Of a stretch of DNA of 64,000 nucleotides, positions 37,244-45,991 are shown piece after piece. Both the position numbers and the translations under genes were made by a program. The notes below the pieces were generated by a model, which was not told the DNA's origin, ran no database searches, and saw nothing but the letters and a program-made list of their open reading frames with translations. The DNA comes from Bacillota bacterium (GTDB lineage Bacteria > Bacillota_A > Clostridia > Lachnospirales > Lachnospiraceae), in assembly GCA_023407175.1 (NCBI GenBank), contig JAEYMU010000024.1:1-64000 (forward strand). Direction: 5' to 3'. Positions within the stretch are counted from its first letter, which is position 1. Each line of letters starts with the position of its first letter.

Positions 37244-38410
37244 ATGACAACTGCAGAGAAAATTGAAGCAGCAAAGGAAAAATTCGGACAGCTATTGGAG
37301 AGTCAGTTAAAAAGAGTAGAGGATATGAAGGCCCAGGGGGATTTTGTTAACTATCAGGCCCTGGATCAAATTATAATTGGTGTTTGCGGCGGTGACGGAA
37401 TCGGTCCGGCGATCACCTCACAGGCACAGAGAGTACTGGAATATCTTCTTAAGGAGGATGTTGCCTCCGGCAAGATCGTATTTCAGGTAATTGAAGGTTT
37501 GACAATCGAACGCAGGGCGGCAGAGAATGCCGCAATTCCTCCGGCAGTTTTGGATGAAATAAAGAAATGCCACGTAATATTAAAGGGACCCACAACAACT
37601 CCAAGAAAGGGTGATCCCTGGCCGAATGTGGAGAGTGCCAATGTAGCGATGCGAAAGGAACTGGATCTGTTTGCCAATGTAAGACCGGTACGTATTCCGG
37701 AGCAGGGCATTGACTGGACCTTCTATCGTGAGAATACTGAAGGGGCTTATGCAGTCGGCAGCAAGGGCGTACATGTAACGGAAGACCTGGGTGTTGATTT
37801 TACCATTGCAACGACACAGGGCACCGAAAGAATTATCAGGGCAGCCTTTGAATTTGCCAAGGCAAACGGCAAAAAGAGAGTAACTGCCGTAACCAAGGCA
37901 AATATTATTAAAACCACGGATGGCAAGTTCCTGGATATCTTCCGGGAAATCGCAAAGGAATACCCGGATATCACCTCCGATGACTGGTATATCGATATTA
38001 TGACTGCCAAGCTGGTAGACGAAAAGAGAAGAAAGGACTTCCAGGTGGTGGTACTGCCCAATCTCTACGGCGATATTATTACGGACGAGGCCGCAGAATT
38101 CCAGGGCGGTGTAGGTACAGCCGGAAGTGCCAATATTGGTAAGAAATATGCCATGTTTGAAGCAATCCACGGCTCTGCGCCCCGTATGGTGCAGGAAGGA
38201 AGAGATATCTATGCAGACCCCTGCAGTATGATCCGTGCAGGTGCAATGCTATTGGCACATATCGGCTATACAAAAGAGGCAGACAAGCTTTACCATGCAT
38301 TGGATATTTGTACTGTAACGCAGCGTAGGGTAGTTACTACCGGCAGGGATACCGGAGCAACCGGAGCCCAGTTTGCCGATTATTTAATGAAGACAATTGA
38401 AGGACTATAG
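37244..38410 (+). CDS. Isocitrate/isopropylmalate family dehydrogenase (isocitrate dehydrogenase)
   Basis: 388 residues from ATG 37244; a TTG at 37223 is an alternative. Family motifs: IIGVCGGDGIGPAITSQAQR, LKGPTTTPRKGDPWPNVESA, ENTEGAYAVGSKG, VVLPNLYGDIITDEAAEFQG, EAIHGSAPRM. It oxidises isocitrate to 2-oxoglutarate and CO2. Pairing with the Re-citrate synthase makes isocitrate the likely substrate rather than 3-isopropylmalate. Aconitase is not in the window. 2-oxoglutarate is also the ligand that relieves NifI inhibition. Confidence 0.87.
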   Translation: MTTAEKIEAAKEKFGQLLESQLKRVEDMKAQGDFVNYQALDQIIIGVCGGDGIGPAITSQAQRVLEYLLKEDVASGKIVFQVIEGLTIERRAAENAAIPPAVLDEIKKCHVILKGPTTTPRKGDPWPNVESANVAMRKELDLFANVRPVRIPEQGIDWTFYRENTEGAYAVGSKGVHVTEDLGVDFTIATTQGTERIIRAAFEFAKANGKKRVTAVTKANIIKTTDGKFLDIFREIAKEYPDITSDDWYIDIMTAKLVDEKRRKDFQVVVLPNLYGDIITDEAAEFQGGVGTAGSANIGKKYAMFEAIHGSAPRMVQEGRDIYADPCSMIRAGAMLLAHIGYTKEADKLYHALDICTVTQRRVVTTGRDTGATGAQFADYLMKTIEGL

Positions 38411-38466
38411 TAATCAGCGAGGCGCAATGCTTTTTCAAACACGCTCTAAGATAAGGAGGGAATTCC

Positions 38467-39135
38467 TTGGAAGATTTGAATATTCACAAGGATGTCAATG
38501 ATAATTATTCTTTAAGAGGACGGGTTTTTAATAAGCTGAGAGAGGATATTCTGGCAGGTGTTTACCATGAGAACGAGGAGCTGAAGGAGAATACCATCGG
38601 TATAGAGCTTGGCGTAAGCCGTACCCCGGTTCGAGAGGCCCTAAGACAGCTTGAGCTGGAGGGACTGGTTACCATGATACCGAACAAGGGCGCTTATGTT
38701 ACCGGTATTACCTCGAAGGATATTCATGATATCTATATGATTCGCTCCTACCTGGAGGGATTGTGTTCGAGGTGGGCATGCGAGCATATTAAAGAGGCAC
38801 AGATTGAAGCTTTGGATGAGATACTGTATCTGTCGGAATTTCATGCGGCGAGAAACCATGCGGACCAAATTGTGGAACTGGACAATAAATTCCATGAATT
38901 GATTTATGAAGCCTCCGGCAGTAAAATACTGTACCATGTTCTTTCTGATTTTCACCATTATGTAGAAAGAATTCGTAAAATTACCTTATCCATGCCAAAT
39001 AGAGTGGCCAAATCGAACCAGGAGCACGCCGCAATACTGGATGCGATAAAGAAGCGTGATGGTGATTTGGCGGAGTCTCTGGCCCATGAGCATATTATAA
39101 ATACAATCCAGAATATCAGTGAACACGGCTTATAA
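38467..39135 (+). CDS. GntR family regulator (FadR/FCD subfamily)
   Basis: 222 residues, TTG start with AAGGAGGG 6 nt upstream. Winged HTH at residues 15-80 (LREDILAGVYHENEELKENT, GVSRTPVREALRQLELEGLV) and all-helical FCD domain (HDIYMIRSYLEGLCSRWACE, NKFHELIYEASGS, EHAAILDAIKKRDGDLAESL). Members often bind organic acids; since it follows icd by 57 bp, it probably controls the citrate/isocitrate genes. Confidence 0.88.
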   Translation: MEDLNIHKDVNDNYSLRGRVFNKLREDILAGVYHENEELKENTIGIELGVSRTPVREALRQLELEGLVTMIPNKGAYVTGITSKDIHDIYMIRSYLEGLCSRWACEHIKEAQIEALDEILYLSEFHAARNHADQIVELDNKFHELIYEASGSKILYHVLSDFHHYVERIRKITLSMPNRVAKSNQEHAAILDAIKKRDGDLAESLAHEHIINTIQNISEHGL

Positions 39136-39164
39136 CTGCAATATATTATGAAACTTCTGTACCA

Positions 39165-39224
39165 GTACTGCCTTGCGTAAAATAGAGGGTGTTGAATTAA
39201 GTGATATTTACGCAAGGCAGTACC
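39165..39224. repeat. Perfect 17-bp inverted repeat upstream of DUF6273 gene
   Basis: GTACTGCCTTGCGTAAA (39165-39181) and TTTACGCAAGGCAGTAC (39208-39224) with a 26-nt spacer and no T-run. It lies 30 bp after the GntR stop and 44 bp before the next start. Confidence 0.7.
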
Positions 39225-39267
39225 AGCCTTATGGAATTACAGCAGAACATAAGAAAGAGGATATCAC

Positions 39268-40545
39268 ATGCAGGATATGAATGAGGCTTCCTTCGCAGAA
39301 GCAATGAAGCAGCCAGATACAAAGTTGCCGGAGAAAACGGAACCGGAGCTTATTACGGAAGAAGCCTTTGATGCTGATAAGGAGCTGAAATACCAGAGGG
39401 CAGTCAGCTTTATGCAAAGCATCCGGTGCATGACAGCCTGCCAAGACAAGGTGAGGATGTACAAAAATGTAGCGGCACAGTTTGCTGATCTGTCCGGCTA
39501 CAAGGATTCCGAGCTCTTGATGAGAAAATGCGGAAGAAAGGCGAAAAAGGTAAGAGAAGAAATAAAGAAGAGCAGCTATGAAAGAGCTCAGTTTCATATG
39601 AATAAAGCAAGGTCCTCCGCAGATTATAAGCAGGCGGCAGAGGAATTCAGGAAGATCAAGGGCTATCTGGATGCCGATGAGCTGGCATTAAAATGTGATG
39701 ATTTAAGCGGCAGTATCGAAAAGAAGGGTGTTCAGAGAATTTTCTTAAGCTGGGGTCTGCTGATTCTTGGAGTCCTTTTACTGGTTTTTTGTTTGACCGC
39801 ACCCTATACAAAGTATTTTACAGCTAATCTGTCTATGAAGACGGGGTCGTATCATTTTGCTGCTGATTTATTTGAAAAGCTGGGAAGCTATAAGGACAGT
39901 GAGTCAAAGTATACCGAAAGTCGTTATCAGTACGGGGGAAAGCTTGAGGAGGAAGGCAGCTATGAAGCGGCACTGAAGGTATTTGCAAAGCTTGGCACCT
40001 ACAAGAACAGTGCAGATAAAGGGGCGGCTCTGGAAAAGCTGGTGCTTAGAGACAGCAAGCTTGGGGATACCGTTCTGATCGGGAATATGAAATGGATTGT
40101 TCTTGATATCAGTGAGGGAAGGGCCCTGCTGCTTAGTAAGAAGGCACAGGCTGAGGCTGCATATCACAGTGAGCTTAAGGCTGTTACCTGGGAGAACTCT
40201 GCGCTGCGGGAATATCTGAATTCCCAGTATTTCACCGAAGTCTTTACCCAGGCGGAGCGGGCGAATATCAGTCTTTCCACGGTCATAAACAATGATAATT
40301 CTGCTTATGGTACAGACGGAGGGAATGACACCCAGGATTATATCTTTCTGCTAAGTACGGAGGAGGCGAGAAAATACAGCAGCCTGCTGCCGGTGACCAA
40401 AACCGATACCTGGCTTAGGAGTCCGGGGTATTTAGAGCAGAATGCAGCATTGTTATCCGGGAGCGGAGAGGTTATGGATTATGGCTATGGAGTGTCCAGT
40501 GATCAGATTGCCCTCCTTCCGGCAATGTGGTATCGTTTTGAATAA
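39268..40545 (+). CDS. Membrane protein with helical repeats and DUF6273 domain
   Basis: 425 residues. Residues 1-150 are helical repeats with Ala/Lys-rich pattern (YKQAAEEFRKIKGYLDADEL), one membrane segment at about 158-180 (FLSWGLLILGVLLLVFCL), then TPR-like repeats (HFAADLFEKLGSYKDSESKY; YEAALKVFAKLGTYKNSADK) and a C-terminal DUF6273-like lectin-type domain (MKWIVLDISEGRALLLSKKA, ...TWLRSPGY). A surface-exposed role for the C-terminus is inferred. Function unknown. RBS AGAAAGAGG before ATG 39268. Confidence 0.75.
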   Translation: MQDMNEASFAEAMKQPDTKLPEKTEPELITEEAFDADKELKYQRAVSFMQSIRCMTACQDKVRMYKNVAAQFADLSGYKDSELLMRKCGRKAKKVREEIKKSSYERAQFHMNKARSSADYKQAAEEFRKIKGYLDADELALKCDDLSGSIEKKGVQRIFLSWGLLILGVLLLVFCLTAPYTKYFTANLSMKTGSYHFAADLFEKLGSYKDSESKYTESRYQYGGKLEEEGSYEAALKVFAKLGTYKNSADKGAALEKLVLRDSKLGDTVLIGNMKWIVLDISEGRALLLSKKAQAEAAYHSELKAVTWENSALREYLNSQYFTEVFTQAERANISLSTVINNDNSAYGTDGGNDTQDYIFLLSTEEARKYSSLLPVTKTDTWLRSPGYLEQNAALLSGSGEVMDYGYGVSSDQIALLPAMWYRFE

Positions 40546-40629
40546 GTAGTAGAAGCATCGGCATTTTCGCCGGCAATTGTTTTTGCTGCTTCATAATTGA
40601 ATAAGACGGGTATACGGCCCGTTATGAAA

Positions 40630-40721
40630 AGAATAAGAGACAGGTTATTGATTTGTTATGTCAAAAACGAACATTTATGTACGAATTTGACTCGGCAAAC
40701 CAGTGACCTGTCTTTTATTCT
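40630..40721. repeat. Imperfect 16-bp inverted repeat, 60-nt loop
   Basis: AGAATAAGAGACAGGT (40630-40645) and ACCTGTCTTTTATTCT (40706-40721), 15 of 16 positions pairing. It is in the 331-bp gene-free stretch before nifB. It could end transcripts of the DUF6273 gene or be a structured leader; no decisive sign for either. Apart from this and the palindrome at 40772 the stretch shows only AT-rich promoter-like sequence. Confidence 0.5.
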
Positions 40722-40771
40722 GCGCGGGTTTGGTATAGGTTAAACTGATAACCAGATACAAGTTTTTGATA

Positions 40772-40802
40772 ATAACACATCGATAAAATATGTGTTATCA
40801 TG
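40772..40802. promoter_or_regulatory. Palindromic operator candidate upstream of the nifB-nifH-like locus
   Basis: ATAACACAT-CGATAAAAT-ATGTGTTAT is a perfect 9-bp inverted repeat (40772-40798). The right arm is part of ATGTGTTATCATG (40790-40802), identical to 5899-5911 in front of the HTH/PBP-like regulator gene. Confidence 0.6.
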
Positions 40803-40876
40803 TTATACAAAATTATATATTAAACATATATATATAGTATATATTACAAATTCAGGAAAAGAATGAAGGGAAAGAG

Positions 40877-41755
40877 ATGGAGATTAGCTATACACAGATA
40901 AACAGGGTCAAAGAACTGCATCCCTGCTTTGGCGCAAAACAGAATAAGGGCAGAATTCATCTTCCTGTATGTCCGGGCTGTAATATAGAATGTAATTTTT
41001 GTGACAGAAGATTGAATGATTATGAAGTCAGGCCAGGAGTTGCCAGTGCGGTACTTACTCCGGGGGAAGCGATACAAACACTGACAAGGGCCTTGAAGCT
41101 TTGTCCCGAAATTGCAGTTGCAGGGATTGCAGGTCCCGGAGATTCCCTGGTGTCCGATAGGGCATTTGAAACCTTTGCACTCATACAGGAGAAGTACCCT
41201 CAGCTGCTAAAATGTATGAGTACAAATGGACTTTTGCTTAAGGAAAGAGCAAGTGAGGTTATAAAGGCCGGTGTGGATACCCTTACGGTAACCGTAAATG
41301 CAGTCGATCCGAAAATCCAGGCAAAAATCATCTCTGGTATCCGGTATCATGGCAAAAGATATGAGGGGGAGGAGGCAGCCGCAATACTAATTGAAAATCA
41401 ACTGGAGGGAATTAAGCAGGCTGCTGACGCAGGGATTACCGTGAAGGTTAACAGCGTTCTGATTAAGGAAATCAACAGGGAGCATATAAGGGCAGTGGCA
41501 GAAGCCGTAAGTAAATGCAAGGCCACCATATTTAATGTAATTCCGCTGATCCCCCAGCACAATTTGAAAGATTGTGAGATACCGACCTGCGGCGATATTG
41601 ACGGTACCAGAAGGGAAGCCGAGGAATTCATCGATGTATTCCGGCATTGCCAGAGATGCCGTGCAGATGCTGCCGGAATACCCGGTAAAGTGGAGATAGC
41701 AGATCAGCTTTATCCGGCTGGAATAAACCTGCGGGAAACCTTTTCCCACGGTTAG
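40877..41755 (+). CDS. nifB: NifB, nitrogenase cofactor maturase (radical SAM, no NifX domain)
   Basis: 292 residues. Radical-SAM CX3CX2C at Cys35, Cys39, Cys42 (CPGCNIECNFCD), HPCF with Cys17, AGIAGPGDS, LKCMSTNGL (Cys113), VIPLIPQHNL and HCQRCRADAAG (Cys258, Cys261). NifB builds the carbide-centred 8Fe precursor NifB-co from two [4Fe-4S] clusters. The Cys that most NifB proteins carry a few residues after the SAM motif is absent here (RRLNDYEVRPGV). It is the short form without the fused NifX domain; a separate NifX-like gene lies two genes on. First gene of the locus, directly after a palindromic upstream region. Confidence 0.92.
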   Translation: MEISYTQINRVKELHPCFGAKQNKGRIHLPVCPGCNIECNFCDRRLNDYEVRPGVASAVLTPGEAIQTLTRALKLCPEIAVAGIAGPGDSLVSDRAFETFALIQEKYPQLLKCMSTNGLLLKERASEVIKAGVDTLTVTVNAVDPKIQAKIISGIRYHGKRYEGEEAAAILIENQLEGIKQAADAGITVKVNSVLIKEINREHIRAVAEAVSKCKATIFNVIPLIPQHNLKDCEIPTCGDIDGTRREAEEFIDVFRHCQRCRADAAGIPGKVEIADQLYPAGINLRETFSHG

Positions 41756-41797
41756 GGCGTGCAAGGGGGAAGACAGTAACTTTTATATCAATTATAA

Positions 41798-42679
<882 letters not shown>

Positions 42680-42703
42680 AAGTAGGCAGAATGGGGGATT
42701 CTT

Positions 42704-43048
42704 ATGGTGTTTCGTGTGGCAGTTGCTTCCTCTGACGGTAAGGTGGTAAACCAGCACTTTGGACATTCGGAGCAGTTCTTTATCTTTGATGTGAAAGCTG
42801 AGGGGGATTATAGCCTCCTTGAGATAAGAAAGACAGCTCCTCCCTGCAGCTTCGGGGAGCATGACCAAGGTACCCTGGAGAATGCGGTGAATTTGCTATC
42901 TGATTGTAATTATGTCCTATGCTATCAGATCGGAAGAGGAGCGGAATATGAGCTGGAGAAAAAGGGGATAAGGGCATTTGTAATTGGCAACTATATTGAG
43001 ACGGGTCTTAGCCGGTTGTGGAAGGCAGTCAATTCACCGAACCAGTAA
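42704..43048 (+). CDS. NifX/NifB-C-terminal-like cofactor-binding protein
   Basis: 114 residues of the dinitrogenase iron-molybdenum cofactor family (PF02579): VAVASSDGKVVNQHFGHSEQ at the N-terminus with the conserved His, then DCNYVLCYQIGRGAEYELEK and GNYIETGLSRLW. Such proteins carry NifB-co or the finished cofactor. GGGGGA lies upstream of ATG 42704, 25 bp after nifH. Together with the domain-less NifB it replaces the NifB-NifX fusion. Confidence 0.88.
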   Translation: MVFRVAVASSDGKVVNQHFGHSEQFFIFDVKAEGDYSLLEIRKTAPPCSFGEHDQGTLENAVNLLSDCNYVLCYQIGRGAEYELEKKGIRAFVIGNYIETGLSRLWKAVNSPNQ

Positions 43049-43136
43049 AGGTAAGGCAGAGATTTTTTAAATGATTAAACATAGTAAACATATATATTAT
43101 ATAAAGTGTTTGATTAGTCCTTAGAAAGGAGAACTT

Positions 43137-43211
43137 ATGCTTCACAAACTGAATTTTATCAACGAGGGGTATATGGGGGATTATTGTAGTTTTAGCGCAG
43201 CATACAGATAA
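43137..43211 (+). CDS. Tiny ORF (24 residues) with strong ribosome site, candidate leader peptide
   Basis: ATG 43137 has AAAGGAG 5 nt upstream. The product begins MLHKLNFINEGYMGD and ends YCSFSAAYR. It lies in the 310-bp stretch between the NifX-like gene and the ABC binding protein and cannot be judged by homology. Coding status rests only on the ribosome site and on a second similar case 80 bp further on. Confidence 0.45.
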   Translation: MLHKLNFINEGYMGDYCSFSAAYR

Positions 43212-43257
43212 AAAATTGCAAAAAATTCTTATAAGCGGATTTTATTATTGATTTCAG

Positions 43258-43272
43258 GCCGCCTCCGGCGGC
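43258..43272 (+). promoter_or_regulatory. GC-rich hairpin between the two tiny ORFs
   Basis: GCCGCC-TCC-GGCGGC, perfect 6-bp GC stem with a 3-nt loop, no T-run. Confidence 0.55.
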
Positions 43273-43291
43273 AGAAGGTATGGAGGAAAGG

Positions 43292-43336
43292 TTGAATAAA
43301 AATGCATATTCAACTATTGATTTGAGTGCGCGCTAA
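43292..43336 (+). CDS. Tiny ORF (14 residues) with ribosome site, candidate leader peptide
   Basis: TTG 43292 has GGAGG 5 nt upstream. Product MNKNAYSTIDLSAR. Its last codons (GCGCGC TAA) form one arm of a short hairpin with CGCGC at 43339-43343, just ahead of the ribosome site of the binding-protein gene, so translation of the peptide could influence access to that site. Both tiny peptides end in Arg. Confidence 0.45.
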   Translation: MNKNAYSTIDLSAR

Positions 43337-43357
43337 AACGCGCGGATAGGAGTAAAT

Positions 43358-44485
43358 ATGAAAAACAGAAAAAACATTTTATTGCGGATGCAGGCATTGG
43401 TATTGATTATTATTGTAGTGTTTACTTCTTTTGCAGCAGCAGGCTGCGGAAAAAAGGCAGCGACAACGGCAGAGCTTCCGAAGGTAAGAATTGGAATCAT
43501 CACGGCAGGAGCCGTTCGTCCGGCGCTGGTCATAGCTGCAAAGGAGCTGGGCTATTATGAAGAGGAGGGTGTGGATGTCGAGCTGGTTACAATCGACAGT
43601 GTTCCGTCGGCCTTGACTGCAATTGCTTCAGATAAGCTCGATATTCTTCCCTATGCAATTGTTCCCTCGCTGTCAGCGATAGCACAGGGCGGTGATTATG
43701 TAATTATCGGCGGTACCGCCACAGAGGGCAGCTCCCTGGTTAAGGGGAAGGGCAATGAGGACGTGGATTTCAGAGATTTTAATAACTGGGTGGGCAAGAA
43801 AATCGGTTATGCCAGAACAGATACCACAATCACATTACTTAGAAACTATATTGAATCTACCGGCTTTGATACCAGTCAGGCAGAATGGGTTGAAATTGAT
43901 GACCAAAATGCCCGTCTGGAAGCTTTGAAGAAGGGGACTGTGGACGCGGCCTTTTTAACACAGGAATCTCTTTGGGTAGGAGAGCAGGCCGGACTGGTGG
44001 AAGGCTTCCAGCTTGCGGAGTTTTTGCCCAACTATATCTGCTGCCGGCAGACAGCCAATTTAACCAGAGTGAATGATAACAGGGATGCATATGTTAAGGT
44101 ATTGAAGGCCCAGATCAGAGCAGAGTATGATTATAAGAATAATACCTCCAAGGTAATTCAGGCAGTAGCCGACTATATCGAGCAGGATTATGAATATGTA
44201 GAAAAATACATTGCCACACCGAATTCAATTGATACCGGCGGCCTGGTACAATACAAAAACCTGGTAAGCCCTGATCCCTTGTACAATAAGATTGCAGAGT
44301 TGTATCAAGTATCACTGGATACCGGAGTATTTGAGCAGGTGGACGGGGTTAACATTAAGGAGCATGTTGATATCTCCCTGTTTAAGGATGCAATTGACCA
44401 GTTGCTTAAGGAATATCCGGATGATGAGACCTATAAGAAGATTTTAGAGCTGTATGAGAGGGATAACAGCGATTATACAGCATAA
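43358..44485 (+). CDS. ABC transporter substrate-binding lipoprotein (SsuA/TauA/NMT1-like)
   Basis: 375 residues. Signal peptide with hydrophobic core ALVLIIIVVFTSFAAAGC and lipobox Cys near residue 30. Mature part shows the family pattern VRIGIITAGAVRPALVIAAK, LGYYEEEGVDVELV, VGKKIGYARTDTTIT and AAFLTQESLWVGEQAGLV. Relatives bind sulfonates, taurine, nitrate or thiamine precursors. It is anchored outside the membrane and should feed the permease/ATPase encoded after the D/K genes. Ligand unknown; the position inside the nitrogenase-like locus suggests it binds the substrate of that enzyme. Confidence 0.88.
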   Translation: MKNRKNILLRMQALVLIIIVVFTSFAAAGCGKKAATTAELPKVRIGIITAGAVRPALVIAAKELGYYEEEGVDVELVTIDSVPSALTAIASDKLDILPYAIVPSLSAIAQGGDYVIIGGTATEGSSLVKGKGNEDVDFRDFNNWVGKKIGYARTDTTITLLRNYIESTGFDTSQAEWVEIDDQNARLEALKKGTVDAAFLTQESLWVGEQAGLVEGFQLAEFLPNYICCRQTANLTRVNDNRDAYVKVLKAQIRAEYDYKNNTSKVIQAVADYIEQDYEYVEKYIATPNSIDTGGLVQYKNLVSPDPLYNKIAELYQVSLDTGVFEQVDGVNIKEHVDISLFKDAIDQLLKEYPDDETYKKILELYERDNSDYTA

Positions 44486-44519
44486 GTGATATTGTATTGC
44501 CCAGTGGGAAGGAGAAAAT

Positions 44520-45989
44520 ATGGCTGTAAATTTAAACATATCGGATTGTGAAACTAGAGAACTTAGACTAAATTCTATAACAGGATATGATGGTACCTTG
44601 CAGGATATGGCTAAGAAGGGATGCGAGGGCTGCTTAAAGAACAGACAGCGCTGCTTCTCAACGGTAAGTGCAAGCTGTAACCATACACATGCAATTGACC
44701 AGCTTGCAGGGCTGGACAGCACGGTGGTTATTGATCATGCACCGATTGGCTGCTCCGGGGCACAGATTGGTTATACGGTTATGAAAAACAGAATGGGTGA
44801 ATTGCCGGGCAAGGTCATAGAGCATGCGAAGGTATTCTCAACGGATATCAGGGAGTCGGATACGGTATTCGGAGCTCTGGACAAATTAAGAGATACCATT
44901 CGTGCGGCTTATGAAAGGCATCATCCGAGGGAAATTTATGTGGTAACCAGCTGTACCTCCGGAATTATCGGAGAAGATGTATACAGCGTCGTGAGGGAGA
45001 TGGAGGATGAGCTGGGAGTTCCCATCGGATATGCCGCAGGCGAGGGAATGCGCTCCAAGATATGGGCTACCGGCTTTGATGCCTATTGCCATGCGGTAGC
45101 CAAGGTCCGCTTAAAGACCCCGGAGAAAAAACGGAATATCATTAATTATGTGGGCTTCGCAGCCCGCGGAAGGAATTACATTGATCCTCTGTTTGCGAAA
45201 TTGGGCTTTGAGGTCAATTATCTGACCGGAAGCTCTACCATTGAGGATTTTGCAAAGGCTACCGAGGCAATTGCTACCTGGGGGCAGTGCGGAGCACAAT
45301 CCAGCTATCTTTGCGGTGTATTGGAAAAGGAATACGGCATTAAGTATTTTCAGTCCCATCTGCCCTACGGCGGAATCGGCTTTGAGCGTTTCTTCCGGGA
45401 TGTTGCGAAATTTATCGGCCAGGAAGAGCTGGCGGAGGAAATATTAAAGGAAGAGCGGGAGAAATATTTGGGAGACCTGGAGAAGATACGGGCACAACTG
45501 AAAGGAAAGAAGGCAGTTTTAGCTTTGGGCGCCAGCTTTGCCTATGAATATACACGAATTCTGGGAGAGCTTGGTGTAGAGGTGCTGCATGCGGTTGCCT
45601 ATCATTATGACCCGAAGCTGGATAACAATTCCGACGAGAAGGTGGCTGCCGCGGCAGACGCACAGGAGCTTGGGCTGGATGTGGAAACCAGTGTCAACGA
45701 TGCCCAGCAGATGGAGACTGCCCTTGTCGTACAAAAGTATAAACCGGATTTCATTATATCAAGGGCCCATGAGGCAAGCCCCTGGGCAGTCAGAAAAGGA
45801 ATACCTGCCCTGGAGGTCAAAATTGGCCTAAGTGTCATGGGTTACCGGGCCCTTGTTGAAATCGGATACTATATTGCGAAGGAATTACGCAATGCAAATT
45901 TTGTCCGTAAGCTGGCAGCAAGATATGAGTCACCGTTTACGGAGAAATATGAAGAGCTGGAACCCTTTACATTTTATCAGGAGGCATAA
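44520..45989 (+). CDS. Nitrogenase-like component 1 alpha (D-type) subunit
   Basis: 489 residues. P-cluster-type cysteines Cys53, Cys78 (DHAPIGCSG) and Cys145 (VVTSCTSGIIGEDV). Cys257 (TWGQCGAQSSYL) lies at the same distance from EYGI as the FeMoco-ligand Cys in NifD, so a NifB-derived cofactor is plausible. The NifD/AnfD cofactor histidine is missing; by eye the site is Lys434 in GIPALEVKIG. Extra N-terminal CX2C (Cys35, Cys38). This excludes Nif, Vnf and Anf alpha subunits. Candidates are the methylthio-alkane reductase group or an undescribed relative; NifE cannot be excluded fully. Confidence 0.82.
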   Translation: MAVNLNISDCETRELRLNSITGYDGTLQDMAKKGCEGCLKNRQRCFSTVSASCNHTHAIDQLAGLDSTVVIDHAPIGCSGAQIGYTVMKNRMGELPGKVIEHAKVFSTDIRESDTVFGALDKLRDTIRAAYERHHPREIYVVTSCTSGIIGEDVYSVVREMEDELGVPIGYAAGEGMRSKIWATGFDAYCHAVAKVRLKTPEKKRNIINYVGFAARGRNYIDPLFAKLGFEVNYLTGSSTIEDFAKATEAIATWGQCGAQSSYLCGVLEKEYGIKYFQSHLPYGGIGFERFFRDVAKFIGQEELAEEILKEEREKYLGDLEKIRAQLKGKKAVLALGASFAYEYTRILGELGVEVLHAVAYHYDPKLDNNSDEKVAAAADAQELGLDVETSVNDAQQMETALVVQKYKPDFIISRAHEASPWAVRKGIPALEVKIGLSVMGYRALVEIGYYIAKELRNANFVRKLAARYESPFTEKYEELEPFTFYQEA

Positions 45990-45991
45990 GG

